Source: Catenovulum agarivorans DS-2
GTDB taxonomy: Bacteria > Pseudomonadota > Gammaproteobacteria > Enterobacterales > Alteromonadaceae
Direction of reading: 5' to 3'
NCBI RefSeq assembly: GCF_000568405.1
Contig: NZ_ARZY01000013.1
Span: 37,939 to 101,938, forward strand
DNA length: 64,000 nucleotides
Below are positions 43,619 through 52,559 of the stretch, in pieces (positions within the stretch are counted from its first letter, which is position 1; each line of letters opens with the position of its first letter). A program made the position numbers and the translations under genes. The notes beneath the pieces were generated by a model that did not search any database, was not told where the DNA came from, and saw nothing but the letters and a program-made list of their open reading frames with translations.

Positions 43619-44881
43619 TTAACGACGACCTCTTGTTCTGTTTTTGCTGTCGGTACGTCCACCTTGCATTCGTCTCTTATAATGCGGTTTAGGTGGGGTG
43701 ACATCATCAAGCAGTGCTGTCGGATCATACTTACTTACAGGTATAGCATGATCTATGTATTCCTCAATAGCTGGCAAGTTATAAACATATTTTTCGCAAG
43801 CTAAACTAATTGCATGACCAGTGGCTCCAGCTCGGCCAGTTCGACCTATGCGGTGGACATAATCTTCACAGTCATCTGGTAAGTCGTAGTTAAATACATG
43901 GGTGACTTGCGGAATATGTAAACCACGCGCAGCAACATCGGTAGCGACTAATATATCTAATTTGCCCTCGGTAAATTGCTTTAAAATAGTCAAACGTTTT
44001 TTCTGTGGCACATCACCTGTTAACAGGCCTACTCTGTGTTTGTCGGCTTTTAACCACTGATATACGTCTTCACAGCCATGTTTGGTATTGCTGAAGACAA
44101 TTGCTTTATCTGGCCATTCATCTTCTATTAGACTTAATAGAAGGAGCATTTTATCTTCGTTAGCCGGATAAAATAGTTCTTCACTTATGCGTGTGTTGGT
44201 CATTTCTTCAGGTGCAATGTGCACATGGGTTGGACTATCCATATGTTCATAAGCTAATTCTTGTACACGCATAGACAAGGTAGCGGAAAATAACATGCTC
44301 AGTCTTTGTTTGGCTGCAGGCATGCGACGGAATAAAAATCTAATGTCTTTAATAAAGCCTAAATCGAACATGCGATCAGCTTCATCTAACACTACGGATT
44401 CAATTTTGCTTAGATCAATAAGACCTTGCTTATAATAATCTATAATACGTCCAGTCGTACCAATTACGATATCGGCACCGGCTTCAAGCTGCTCATTTTG
44501 TGCTTGATAACCTTCACCTCCATAAATTAAAGCTAGCTTCAAACCTGTATGTTTGGCAAGCAAAGCTGCGTCGTTATGAATTTGTACAACCAGTTCTCGC
44601 GTAGGCGCAAGGATAATCGCTCTAATTTGTTTTGAGCTCCTATCCTGCGGGGCTTGGCTAGACATAAGGTGGTTAAATACGGCCACCAAAAAAGCCATTG
44701 TTTTGCCCGTGCCTGTCTGTGCTTGACCCGCAACATCGCCACCAGCTAACGCAACTGGCAAGCTCTGAGCCTGAATAGGTGTACAGTGTTTATAGTTAGC
44801 TTCAGCTAACGCTTGTTGAACCTGTGCATGCAAGTTTAATGATGCAAATTCAACCTGTGATAAGTGAGTTTGTATTGTCAT
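43619..44881 (-). CDS. rhlB: DEAD-box RNA helicase RhlB
   Basis: The RNA helicase of the degradosome, which unwinds structured RNA for RNase E and PNPase. The 420-residue length equals that of E. coli RhlB. Motifs in order: Q motif [19 protein letters not shown], Ia [43 protein letters not shown] and [12 protein letters not shown]. The C-terminal tail is basic ([17 protein letters not shown]), as expected for RNA contacts. It is divergent from trxA across 106 bases, the same layout as in E. coli. Confidence 0.96.
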   Translation of the reverse strand: MTIQTHLSQVEFASLNLHAQVQQALAEANYKHCTPIQAQSLPVALAGGDVAGQAQTGTGKTMAFLVAVFNHLMSSQAPQDRSSKQIRAIILAPTRELVVQIHNDAALLAKHTGLKLALIYGGEGYQAQNEQLEAGADIVIGTTGRIIDYYKQGLIDLSKIESVVLDEADRMFDLGFIKDIRFLFRRMPAAKQRLSMLFSATLSMRVQELAYEHMDSPTHVHIAPEEMTNTRISEELFYPANEDKMLLLLSLIEDEWPDKAIVFSNTKHGCEDVYQWLKADKHRVGLLTGDVPQKKRLTILKQFTEGKLDILVATDVAARGLHIPQVTHVFNYDLPDDCEDYVHRIGRTGRAGATGHAISLACEKYVYNLPAIEEYIDHAIPVSKYDPTALLDDVTPPKPHYKRRMQGGRTDSKNRTRGRR

Positions 44882-44987
44882 AGTTGTTCAAGCATATCAG
44901 TTTCAGCTTGCAAAAAGAATCCGAATAGATTAAAAAAACAGTCTGTTTTATTCTCATCGGTTTAAGCCGTAAAATTTGGAGAAATGA

Positions 44988-45317
44988 ATGAGCTCTGATG
45001 CCATTGTAACTTTATCAGACGCTAGCTTTGAGTCTGATGTATTAAACTCTGAAAAGCCAGTATTAGTAGATTTTTGGGCAGAATGGTGTGGTCCTTGTAA
45101 AATGATTGCGCCAATCTTGGACGAAGTTGCCAATGATTATGCAGACAAAGTAACTGTAGGTAAGTTAAATATTGACCAAAACAACGCTTCACCAGCTAAA
45201 TATGGTGTGCGTGGTATTCCTACATTATTATTGTTTAAGTCTGGTAGTGTTGCCGCTACTAAAGTTGGTGCTTTGTCAAAAACACAACTTAAGCAGTGGT
45301 TAGACGAGAACCTATAA
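44988..45317 (+). CDS. trxA: Thioredoxin 1
   Basis: A 109-residue cytoplasmic thiol-disulfide reductant for ribonucleotide reductase and other enzymes. The active site reads WAEWCGPCK, and the cis-proline region is [21 protein letters not shown] ribosome binding site overlaps the approach to the ATG. An intrinsic terminator follows immediately, and rho lies 190 bases downstream, so rho probably has its own promoter. Confidence 0.97.
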   Translation: MSSDAIVTLSDASFESDVLNSEKPVLVDFWAEWCGPCKMIAPILDEVANDYADKVTVGKLNIDQNNASPAKYGVRGIPTLLLFKSGSVAATKVGALSKTQLKQWLDENL

Positions 45318-45340
45318 ATTAGGTTTTTAAACTGCTAGAG

Positions 45341-45372
45341 AAAAGAAGCTCGAAAAAAGAGCTTCTTTTTTC
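45341..45372 (+). terminator. Intrinsic terminator after trxA
   Basis: AAAAGAAGCTC (45341-45351) pairs with GAGCTTCTTTT (45359-45369) around a seven-base A-rich loop, and the stem runs into a T-tract. It ends trxA before the rho leader. Confidence 0.9.
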
Positions 45373-45509
45373 TGGATCTAATTAAATTTAAGTGCTACCT
45401 TATTTTTTAGTTGTTACTTTTTCAAAGTTCAACGCCCAATTATTTTCCCTGTTAATCCTAATCAAGCAAATACTGTTTCAGCCAGTCTCTGAGATAAGAA
45501 CCCACCAAT

Positions 45510-46778
45510 ATGAACTTAACGGAACTTAAAAACAAACCTATTAACGAATTGGTCAAACTAGCCGAGTCAATGGGACTCGACAACATGGCGCGTTTACGTA
45601 AACAAGACATTATTTTTGCAATCTTGAAAAAGCATGCCAAAAGTGGCGAAGACATCTTTGGAGATGGTGTGCTTGAAATTTTGCAGGATGGATTTGGCTT
45701 TTTGCGTTCAGCAGACTCGTCATTTTTAGCCGGACCAGACGACATTTATGTATCACCTTCGCAAATCCGCCGATTTAACTTACGCACGGGTGATTCTATC
45801 GCGGGTAAAATTCGCCCACCAAAAGAAGGTGAGCGTTATTTTGCATTATTAAAAATTAACCAGGTTAACTTTGATAAACCTGAAAACTCGCGCAATAAAA
45901 TTTTATTTGAAAACTTGACCCCGTTACATGCCAACGAACGTATGGTGATGGAGCGTGGTAATGGTAGTAAAGAAGATATTACTGCACGTGTTTTAGATTT
46001 AGCTTCACCCATTGGTAAAGGCCAGCGTGCATTGGTTGTTGCTCCGCCAAAAGCGGGTAAAACCATGTTATTGCAAAACATTGCCCAGTCTATTTCAGCT
46101 AACCACCCAGAATGTCAGTTAATGGTCTTACTCATTGACGAACGTCCGGAAGAGGTGACCGAAATGCAACGTTTGGTCAATGGTGAAGTTGTTGCTTCAA
46201 CCTTTGACGAACCTGCTAGCCGTCACGTGCAAGTTGCTGAAATGGTTATAGAAAAAGCTAAACGCTTAGTTGAACATAAAAAAGACGTTGTCATTTTACT
46301 TGATTCAATTACCCGTTTAGCACGTGCTTACAATACGGTGATACCGTCGTCGGGTAAGGTACTGACTGGTGGTGTAGATGCAAATGCTTTGCACAAGCCT
46401 AAGCGTTTCTTTGGTGCTGCACGTAACGTAGAAGAAGGTGGTAGTTTAACTATTATTGCCACAGCATTAATTGATACTGGCTCTAAAATGGATGAAGTTA
46501 TCTACGAAGAGTTTAAAGGTACAGGTAATATGGAAATTCACTTAAACCGCAAAATTGCGGAAAAACGTGTATTCCCTGCTATCGACTTTAATCGTTCTGG
46601 TACACGTCGCGAAGAGCTATTAACATCGCAAGAAGAGCTACAAAAAATGTGGATCTTACGTAAAATTGTTCATGAAATGAGTGAAACAGATGCGATGGAA
46701 TTCTTAATTGATAAATTGTCGATGACAAAAACCAATGATGAATTCTTTGAAGCGATGAAACGTCAGAAAGGTAGTTAA
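45510..46778 (+). CDS. rho: Transcription termination factor Rho
   Basis: The hexameric RNA helicase that ends Rho-dependent transcripts. At 422 residues it has the usual layout: an N-terminal helical Rho-N domain, an OB-type RNA-binding domain around [17 protein letters not shown], then the ATPase core. The core has Walker [10 protein letters not shown], Walker [17 protein letters not shown], the Q-loop [23 protein letters not shown] and a secondary RNA site. The 190-base leader would be the place for Rho autoregulation; I could not identify a leader peptide there. Confidence 0.98.
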   Translation: MNLTELKNKPINELVKLAESMGLDNMARLRKQDIIFAILKKHAKSGEDIFGDGVLEILQDGFGFLRSADSSFLAGPDDIYVSPSQIRRFNLRTGDSIAGKIRPPKEGERYFALLKINQVNFDKPENSRNKILFENLTPLHANERMVMERGNGSKEDITARVLDLASPIGKGQRALVVAPPKAGKTMLLQNIAQSISANHPECQLMVLLIDERPEEVTEMQRLVNGEVVASTFDEPASRHVQVAEMVIEKAKRLVEHKKDVVILLDSITRLARAYNTVIPSSGKVLTGGVDANALHKPKRFFGAARNVEEGGSLTIIATALIDTGSKMDEVIYEEFKGTGNMEIHLNRKIAEKRVFPAIDFNRSGTRREELLTSQEELQKMWILRKIVHEMSETDAMEFLIDKLSMTKTNDEFFEAMKRQKGS

Positions 46779-46808
46779 GTCACAAAATAGCTTAGGCTAA
46801 ATAGTTTT

Positions 46809-46859
46809 AAAATGGCTGATGCAATGCTAAATTTTTAGTAGCTGCACCGGCCATTTTTT
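46809..46859 (+). terminator. Intrinsic terminator after rho
   Basis: AAAATGGC (46809-46816) pairs with GCCATTTT (46850-46857), and the interior continues with imperfect pairing (TGCTAAA with TTTAGTAGC). The stem ends in six T residues. Confidence 0.8.
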
Positions 46860-46917
46860 GTTTTACCCGATAAATAGCGTAATTCTAATTTACCCATCTA
46901 TTAGGGAATGTGTTTAT

Positions 46918-48873
46918 ATGCCTTTACCGCTCAAGGTTAATGTTTTACAGCCTATCGATAAGCTGAAGTTTTTTGTTGAACGGCAACTGATTAAAGGTGC
47001 TGGATATCAGTTGTTTGTAATAGTTGGTGTAATCGCTTTGGTTTCAATGGTAGGAGGCTTTTTATTAGCGCCGATTAGCGATCATCAAAGTAATTTGGCC
47101 GAAGATATCTGGTGGGCTTTTCTACGATTAACTGACCCTGGTTATTTAGGTGATGATCAAGGCGCATGGAAACGCATTGTTTCGACTTTGCTGACCATGT
47201 GTGGCTACGTGCTGTTTATGGGTACGCTGGTGGCTATTATGACCCGCTGGTTAATTGCGTTTATGGAGCGCCTCGAACAAGGGTTAACCCCAGTTTCTAT
47301 CCAACAGCATATCGTTATACTTGGTATGAGTAGTCGGGTAACACCTATAATTCGTGAATTACTCGGTATCGAAGCAAACCGGACCTTCTACAAAAAACAT
47401 CACAAAGATAAAAACGTAACTGTGGTGTTGCTCGCTGAGCAAGCCAATGCTGCGATTCACCAGCAACTGTTGGCGGAAGTCGCATTACCCGCTAAGTGGT
47501 CACGCCAGCTTATTCTGCGTTCGGGCAATGCATTACAGAGCGAAGCGATTCACAGAGCCGCCTGTTTGCAGGCATCTGCGGTTATCTTATCCAATAAATA
47601 TCAAAGATCAGATTCGTTAGTCACGACAGATGTGGAAACGATTAAAAGCTTGCTTACCATCAACGTATTGGCTAAATCAGCAAATACCTTTCCTCGGTTG
47701 GTGGTTGAATTAGACGACGTGCGCCACACTGCACTGGCGAAAAAATCTTATCAAGGACAAGCAAATATCTTGGTGACAGATCAAACGATTAGTCGTTTAA
47801 TGGCACAGTGTGCAGTTGCACCTAATTTACTTAAGGTATACACCCATTTGCTCAATAGCCAGAATCAAGGGCGGTTTTTTATCAAAGACGGTACTAGCCA
47901 TGTTGGAAAGACATTAGCAGAAGCGCGTTTGTATCATAAAACTGCAATTTTAGTTGGCTTCATTGACACAAGCAGTCAAATTTTTAAGCTAGCCGTTGGC
48001 GCACAAGCCAAACACCGCATAGTCGCAAGTGATAGCTTGGTTTATGTTGCCAATGATGTAAATCTACTAGAGCCTAGCATCGAGCCTGCACGACCAAGTG
48101 TGCTGCCCAACAAAAATAGGACTAAAGAAACAGTCGATTCGGTTAGATCACGTAAAAAGTTATTGCTGTTAGGCTGGAACCGCAGAGTCCCCAACATTAT
48201 TCATGAGCTAGATAGTTACACCAATGAAAGTTTTGATGTAACTTTAGTCTCTACTATGTCAGCACAAATTCGTCAGCAAGAAATTAATAAATTAGGTCAA
48301 TTTAGCACACGAATTAACCTCACTTTGTATGAGGCTGACTACATGATAGAAAATGAAGTTCGGCAGTTTAATCCGCAAGAGCAAGATATTATATTGCTGG
48401 TGTATAGTGATAGGCTCGATTCAGCAGAGGAAGCGGACGCGCGCGTATTAGTTGGCTCGATGGCGCTAGATCAAATTTTAGAACAGTATCCTAACCGCCC
48501 ACATGTATTAATTGAATTAAGCGATCCATCGAATGAAAATTTCTTGGAGCATTCAAAAACCGATACGTTTATCACGCCTTTATTGATGAGTCACTTATTG
48601 TCGCAGGTAGCCTTGGTACCTCAACATCAAATTTTATTTGATACCTTAATGGAAGCTGAAGGGGTACAAATTTATCTTAAACCACTTAGCCACTACACTG
48701 ACAAACAAATGCTTAAATCAGCAGAGCTGCAGCCACTGGTTGAAAGCCAAGGCGAGCTTTTGTTAGGTGTGTTTCAAGCAGACGCAGGCGACAAAGCAAT
48801 TCAGCTTAGTTTGAACGCAGAGCGGAGAATATCTTCCTTGTCGAACGATTTATTAATTGTTATTGGTGAATAA
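46918..48873 (+). CDS. CASTOR/POLLUX-type ion channel with RCK/TrkA-N domains
   Basis: About 651 residues. Two membrane helices (about 35-57 and 95-117) flank a pore-like loop, WWAFLRLTDPGYLGDD, unlike the TVGYG filter of potassium channels but like the CASTOR/POLLUX/DMI1 family. The cytoplasmic part holds two Rossmann-type RCK units beginning QQHIVILGMSSRVTPIIREL and KLLLLGWNRRVPNIIHELDS, which in family members gate the pore by nucleotide or calcium binding. I chose the ATG at 46918, with AGGGA 11 bases before it; the longer TTG frame begins inside the rho terminator. Ion selectivity is inferred. It is a monocistron between rho and tRNA-Arg. Confidence 0.85.
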   Translation: MPLPLKVNVLQPIDKLKFFVERQLIKGAGYQLFVIVGVIALVSMVGGFLLAPISDHQSNLAEDIWWAFLRLTDPGYLGDDQGAWKRIVSTLLTMCGYVLFMGTLVAIMTRWLIAFMERLEQGLTPVSIQQHIVILGMSSRVTPIIRELLGIEANRTFYKKHHKDKNVTVVLLAEQANAAIHQQLLAEVALPAKWSRQLILRSGNALQSEAIHRAACLQASAVILSNKYQRSDSLVTTDVETIKSLLTINVLAKSANTFPRLVVELDDVRHTALAKKSYQGQANILVTDQTISRLMAQCAVAPNLLKVYTHLLNSQNQGRFFIKDGTSHVGKTLAEARLYHKTAILVGFIDTSSQIFKLAVGAQAKHRIVASDSLVYVANDVNLLEPSIEPARPSVLPNKNRTKETVDSVRSRKKLLLLGWNRRVPNIIHELDSYTNESFDVTLVSTMSAQIRQQEINKLGQFSTRINLTLYEADYMIENEVRQFNPQEQDIILLVYSDRLDSAEEADARVLVGSMALDQILEQYPNRPHVLIELSDPSNENFLEHSKTDTFITPLLMSHLLSQVALVPQHQILFDTLMEAEGVQIYLKPLSHYTDKQMLKSAELQPLVESQGELLLGVFQADAGDKAIQLSLNAERRISSLSNDLLIVIGE

Positions 48874-48916
48874 ACGGATAAAAAATATCCAGTTGAACGC
48901 TAAGTTGAAAAAATTA

Positions 48917-48945
48917 CTGGCAGTTTTTATTTAGATAGCTAGAAT
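48917..48945 (+). promoter_or_regulatory. Candidate promoter of tRNA-Arg
   Basis: CTGGCA (48917-48922) and TAGAAT (48940-48945) are spaced by 17 bases, placing a start about ten bases before the tRNA. The -35 matches four of six consensus bases and the -10 five of six. Confidence 0.5.
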
Positions 48946-48961
48946 CACAAGTCTGCATTGC

Positions 48962-49038
48962 GCGTCTGTAGCTCAGCTGGATAGAGTAGGTGGCTTCGAA
49001 CCACTTGGTCGGGAGTTCGAATCTCTCCAGGCGCGCCA
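48962..49038 (+). tRNA. tRNA-Arg (TCG)
   Basis: A 77-base cloverleaf with the acceptor GCGTCTG paired to CAGGCGC (one G-U pair), then G and encoded CCA. The anticodon arm GGTGG-CTTCGAA-CCACT gives anticodon TCG, reading CGA and related arginine codons. T arm GGGAG-TTCGAAT-CTCTC. It is a single-gene unit without a clear hairpin terminator. Confidence 0.93.
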
Positions 49039-49157
49039 TTTATCTTCTACTTAGTTTTTCTTATCAATATCGCGTTACCTTTATATGAGGTATCAATTTT
49101 ATTACTACCATCTAGCCAAGCTAGATATGGTATTCTTGCATATAAATGCGTAGTTGA

Positions 49158-49874
49158 GTGTCTATCTTGATCGAAATATTACTGGTTAATTTATTTTTGT
49201 TTGTCGGTGCATTTGTGCAAGGCATTATCGGTTATGGGCTGGGTATCTTGAGCGTACCGCTGGTTTTTATGGTAATGCCAAGCATGATTCCTGCACCTAT
49301 GATATTTAATTCGATATTTTTGTGTTTGATTATTGCAACGGACAATAAAAATTATATCGACTCAAATATACTCAAATGGCCCATTGTTGGTGCGCTTGTG
49401 GGTACTGCAACAGCGGCTAGCGTTTTAGCTGGGGTGGAAGAGCGAACTTTTGCTTTGGTATTCTCATCAATGTTACTGGTATTAATTAGTTTGTCTGTGC
49501 TCAAAGTGAAATTGCCCATTAACGTTTCATCTAGCACGACAGCTGGTTTTTTCTCTGCGCTTTCTGGGACCATCACTGCAATCGGTGGGCCACCAATTGC
49601 GCTGTTGTGGCAAAATTTGCCGCCGCAGGTCATCCGCGCCAATATGTCGGTATTCTTTATTGCCTCTAGCATTATTGCACTTGTGGCGTTATTCCTAATT
49701 GGTAAATTCGGCTGGGCTGAAATCAAGCTTTCAGCCGCGACATTACCGGGTGTGATAGTTGGATTTTACTCATCTAAATTAATCGTTAATCGAATACCCG
49801 CACAGCAAGTTCGCTTGGGGATTTTGCTGATGAGTACACTATCAAGTTTATTTTTGTTTTTTAAATACTTTTAA
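49158..49874 (+). CDS. TauE/SafE-family membrane permease (second copy)
   Basis: A 238-residue integral membrane protein with about seven or eight hydrophobic segments and a GTG start. The family's glycine-rich repeats are visible as GAFVQGIIGYGLGILSVPLV near the start and GFFSALSGTITAIGGPPIALLW in the second half. It is shorter than, and clearly different from, the relative at 5000-5968. Likely an exporter of small anions; substrate unknown. It is convergent with the AEC permease and shares a hairpin with it. Confidence 0.85.
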   Translation: MSILIEILLVNLFLFVGAFVQGIIGYGLGILSVPLVFMVMPSMIPAPMIFNSIFLCLIIATDNKNYIDSNILKWPIVGALVGTATAASVLAGVEERTFALVFSSMLLVLISLSVLKVKLPINVSSSTTAGFFSALSGTITAIGGPPIALLWQNLPPQVIRANMSVFFIASSIIALVALFLIGKFGWAEIKLSAATLPGVIVGFYSSKLIVNRIPAQQVRLGILLMSTLSSLFLFFKYF

Positions 49875-49877
49875 GCT

Positions 49878-49920
49878 AACAGGCGGGCGCTACCAATTAA
49901 ACAATATAGCCCGCTGTTTT
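49878..49920. terminator. Hairpin between the TauE-like and AEC genes
   Basis: AACAGGCGGGC (49878-49888) pairs with GCCCGCTGTT (49909-49918) with one bulged G, and TTTT ends the right arm. The right arm lies inside the 3' end of the AEC coding sequence. Confidence 0.55.
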
Positions 49921-50850
49921 GAGTGAAAATATGCCAATTGATATACTGACGGTACTTAACAAGGTGGTAATTGCTATGACCTCAGCCGCTAATTGAGCTT
50001 GATTGGTCATTTGTTTTGCCATTACATAACTTGCAGCGGCAGTAGGTGTACTCATATAGATAAATAACAAGGTAATTTGCTCTGCGGTAAAAGCGAATGC
50101 CATTGCGCCAAGTACCGCGGCTGCAGGCATTGCGACAAGCTTGACTACACAAGCCCACATCACCCACTGTTTATTTTCTTTTAAACTGGCTAGTTTCAAA
50201 CTGCCACCAATACAAATCAGGGCGAGCGGCAGGCTGAGGCTAGCAAAGTAATTACCGGTTTGTTTTACAACTGAAAATAACGGGATATTTAGTACAGACC
50301 ATACAGTGGCAAAAAAGATAGATAGAATAAGCGGATTCATCATCAGGCTTTTGAGTCTTGCCCAGCTGAATGCTTTGCTGTCGGTTTGTAGGATAAATAC
50401 CGCAACAATATTGTAAACCAAGGTCATAAAGCCCAGATAGACAGCAGCAACCGCAAGTGCATCCGAATTATCTGCATATATGTTAAATATCAAGGCTAAA
50501 CCCACTATGCCCATGTTGCCGCGATAACTTGACTGGACAAATACCGCTATTTTTTGCACGTTTAGCGAAAAGTATCGACAAACCCACTGTAAGCTGATCA
50601 CAGTTCCAATAGTCACAGCCAGTGCATAAGTTAAATAGGTTAAATCAAAGTTTTTGGTAATTGGCGCATCGGCAATTTTTACAAAGAGTAAACAAGGGAG
50701 CGCTAAATTAAAGACCAGTTTGTTACCTATGTCGGTAAAGTGTTGGTCAATAAAGCCCCTTCGTTTAAGCCAAATACCTAAACAAAGCACAACAAGTACA
50801 GGTAAGGTGACATTTAAGGTAAAAAGGATATTTGCTAGCAAATCAGCCAT
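49897..50850 (-). CDS. AEC-family (auxin efflux carrier-like) permease
   Basis: About 317 residues with ten predicted helices in two five-helix repeats, the AEC/malate-permease layout. The start region FTLNVTLPVLVVLCLGIWLKRRGFID is the family opening, and NKLVFNLALPCLLFVKI the first repeat's conserved asparagine-proline segment. Bacterial members carry malonate, malate or similar acids. I used the ATG at 50850, giving the normal family length; an ATG at 50895 would add 15 residues, and neither has a clear ribosome binding site. It is divergent from the GntR-family regulator, which might control it. Confidence 0.85.
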   Translation of the reverse strand: MADLLANILFTLNVTLPVLVVLCLGIWLKRRGFIDQHFTDIGNKLVFNLALPCLLFVKIADAPITKNFDLTYLTYALAVTIGTVISLQWVCRYFSLNVQKIAVFVQSSYRGNMGIVGLALIFNIYADNSDALAVAAVYLGFMTLVYNIVAVFILQTDSKAFSWARLKSLMMNPLILSIFFATVWSVLNIPLFSVVKQTGNYFASLSLPLALICIGGSLKLASLKENKQWVMWACVVKLVAMPAAAVLGAMAFAFTAEQITLLFIYMSTPTAAASYVMAKQMTNQAQLAAEVIAITTLLSTVSISIGIFSLKTAGYIV

Positions 50851-51003
50851 GGGAGAACTTAGGTTAATTATTTTATTTGATCTTCGTTTGTTCATTAATA
50901 AAAAGCAACTTTAGTTCATTTATTTGCTGTATCACTTTTGACTATTAGTCGCGCTAACTTGTAGAATTACCTTTCATCAGACAAAAGATACGAGAGAGCT
51001 GCT

Positions 51004-51738
51004 TTGCACCACTTAGCGTTGGCAAAAATTCGTCGAGCTAGCAATTTAACGACAGAGCTTGCGGATTTATTACGCCAACAGATCAAACAAGGCCAATATG
51101 CTGTTGGTAGTAAACTGCCATCGTCAAAATTTATTGAGCAACAAGCTGGTGTTAGCAGAAGTGTTGTACGAGAAGCTATTGCTCAATTAAAAGCTGAAGG
51201 CATCTTATATAGTCAGCAAGGTGTTGGTGTTTTTGTTGCTGACAAGCCGACGAGTTTAAGCTTTTCGATTGATGCTCAAGAGTTTAAATCGATTCATGAA
51301 GCAATTCTAATCTTAGAATTGCGCAAGGCGGTTGAAGTCGAAATGTGTGGCTTAGCTGCAGTTAGGCGCTCTGATGAGCAGTTGGAAAAGATAAGGTTTT
51401 GTTTTAAACAAATCAATCTAGCGATTGAGCAGGGGCGAGATGGTGTTGCCGAAGATTTTAATTTTCATCAGGCCATAGCCGAAGCATCCAGTAACCATTA
51501 TTTTGTTCGTTTTATCGATTATATTGGCGCTGGAGTAATACCTGCAAGAGAAATTATTACTCAACGCAGTGCTCAAGCATCGGTTGATTATGTTGCCCTT
51601 ATCCAAAAAGAGCATGAGCAGATTTTACGTGCGATAACACATAAAGATAAAGGTGGTGCTCGCGCGGCAAGCAAGGCGCATATAGAAAATAGTATTTTGC
51701 GTCACCAACAATTGATCTCTGGTAGAGAATCAGCATAA
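51004..51738 (+). CDS. GntR-family (FadR/FCD) transcriptional regulator
   Basis: A 244-residue regulator. An N-terminal winged helix (about 15-75) has SKFIEQQAGVSRSVVREAIAQLKAEG as the recognition region. A C-terminal FCD domain (about 95-235) shows RKAVEVEMCGLAAVRR, DFNFHQAIAEASSNHY and a late EHEQILRAI histidine-type metal or ligand site. FCD regulators usually sense carboxylic or sugar acids. The start is a TTG at 51004 after GAGAG. It precedes the RpiB-family gene by 127 bases and is divergent from the AEC permease, so a sugar-acid regulon is a reasonable inference. Confidence 0.88.
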   Translation: MHHLALAKIRRASNLTTELADLLRQQIKQGQYAVGSKLPSSKFIEQQAGVSRSVVREAIAQLKAEGILYSQQGVGVFVADKPTSLSFSIDAQEFKSIHEAILILELRKAVEVEMCGLAAVRRSDEQLEKIRFCFKQINLAIEQGRDGVAEDFNFHQAIAEASSNHYFVRFIDYIGAGVIPAREIITQRSAQASVDYVALIQKEHEQILRAITHKDKGGARAASKAHIENSILRHQQLISGRESA

Positions 51739-51865
51739 GGTTTGAGTCGTTTAATGATTAACTGATTGTTCTTTATACTTGTCAGATAAGCATATAACCT
51801 TGCTGGTTTTGTTAGATGAAAGTTGAACGACTATGTTTAATGTGGAAATAATTTAGGAGCTAAAT

Positions 51866-52498
51866 ATGAAAATTGCATTAATGAATGAGTTTAGCCAAGC
51901 GGCTAAAAACCCGATTGTCTTACAAGAGTTAAACACTGTAGCCACTGAGCTTAATCACCAAGTTTATAATGTTGGTATGGATGGTGATAACGACCATAGA
52001 CTTACCTACATTCATTTGGGGATTATGGCTGGTTTATTATTAAATTCTAAAGCTGTTGATTTTGTTATTGCAGGTTGTGGCACAGGGCAGGGCGCACTGA
52101 TGTCATTAAATGCTCACCCTGGTGTAACTTGTGGTTATTGTATTGATCCATCTGATGCGTATCTTTTTGCTCAAATTAATAATGGTAATGCGTTGTCTTT
52201 ACCATTTGCAAAAGGTTTTGGTTGGGGCGCTGAATTAAATGTGCGCTATATCTTTGAAAAGGCTTTTACTGGTGTTAAAGGTCAAGGTTACCCACCAGAG
52301 CGTAAAGCTTCACAAGTAGAAAATGCGGGTATATTAAACGATGTTAAGCTGGCGATGTCGAAAGACTTTTTAACAGGATTGAAAGCGTTAGATCCAGAGC
52401 TGGTGAAGCAAGCTGTTGGTGGACCACGCTTCCAAGAGTGCTTTTTTGCAAATTGCCAAGACGAACAAATGGCAGAGTTCGTAAAATCTTTTATCTAG
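51866..52498 (+). CDS. RpiB/LacA/LacB-family sugar-phosphate isomerase
   Basis: A 210-residue protein of the RpiB/LacAB fold, which isomerises aldose and ketose phosphates. VDFVIAGCGTGQGALMSLN is the family's catalytic Cys loop (GCGTGxG), and DGDNDHRLTYIHLGIMAG the phosphate region near the N-terminus. It is longer than housekeeping RpiB (about 150 residues), with an extra C-terminal part, FQECFFANCQDEQMAEF. That suggests a catabolic isomerase rather than ribose-5-phosphate isomerase. AGGAG precedes the ATG, and a terminator follows. The FCD regulator upstream probably controls it. Confidence 0.85.
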   Translation: MKIALMNEFSQAAKNPIVLQELNTVATELNHQVYNVGMDGDNDHRLTYIHLGIMAGLLLNSKAVDFVIAGCGTGQGALMSLNAHPGVTCGYCIDPSDAYLFAQINNGNALSLPFAKGFGWGAELNVRYIFEKAFTGVKGQGYPPERKASQVENAGILNDVKLAMSKDFLTGLKALDPELVKQAVGGPRFQECFFANCQDEQMAEFVKSFI

Positions 52499-52519
52499 CC
52501 ACTCGAGCATCTGCATGTT

Positions 52520-52557
52520 AGGGCGACAGCAACCAATCATGGCGCTGTGGCCCTTTT
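52520..52557 (+). terminator. Intrinsic terminator after the RpiB-family gene
   Basis: AGGGCGACAGC (52520-52530) pairs with GCTGTGGCCCT (52544-52554) with one mismatch around a 13-base loop, and the stem ends in TTTT. It lies between convergent genes. Confidence 0.75.
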
Positions 52558-52559
52558 AT

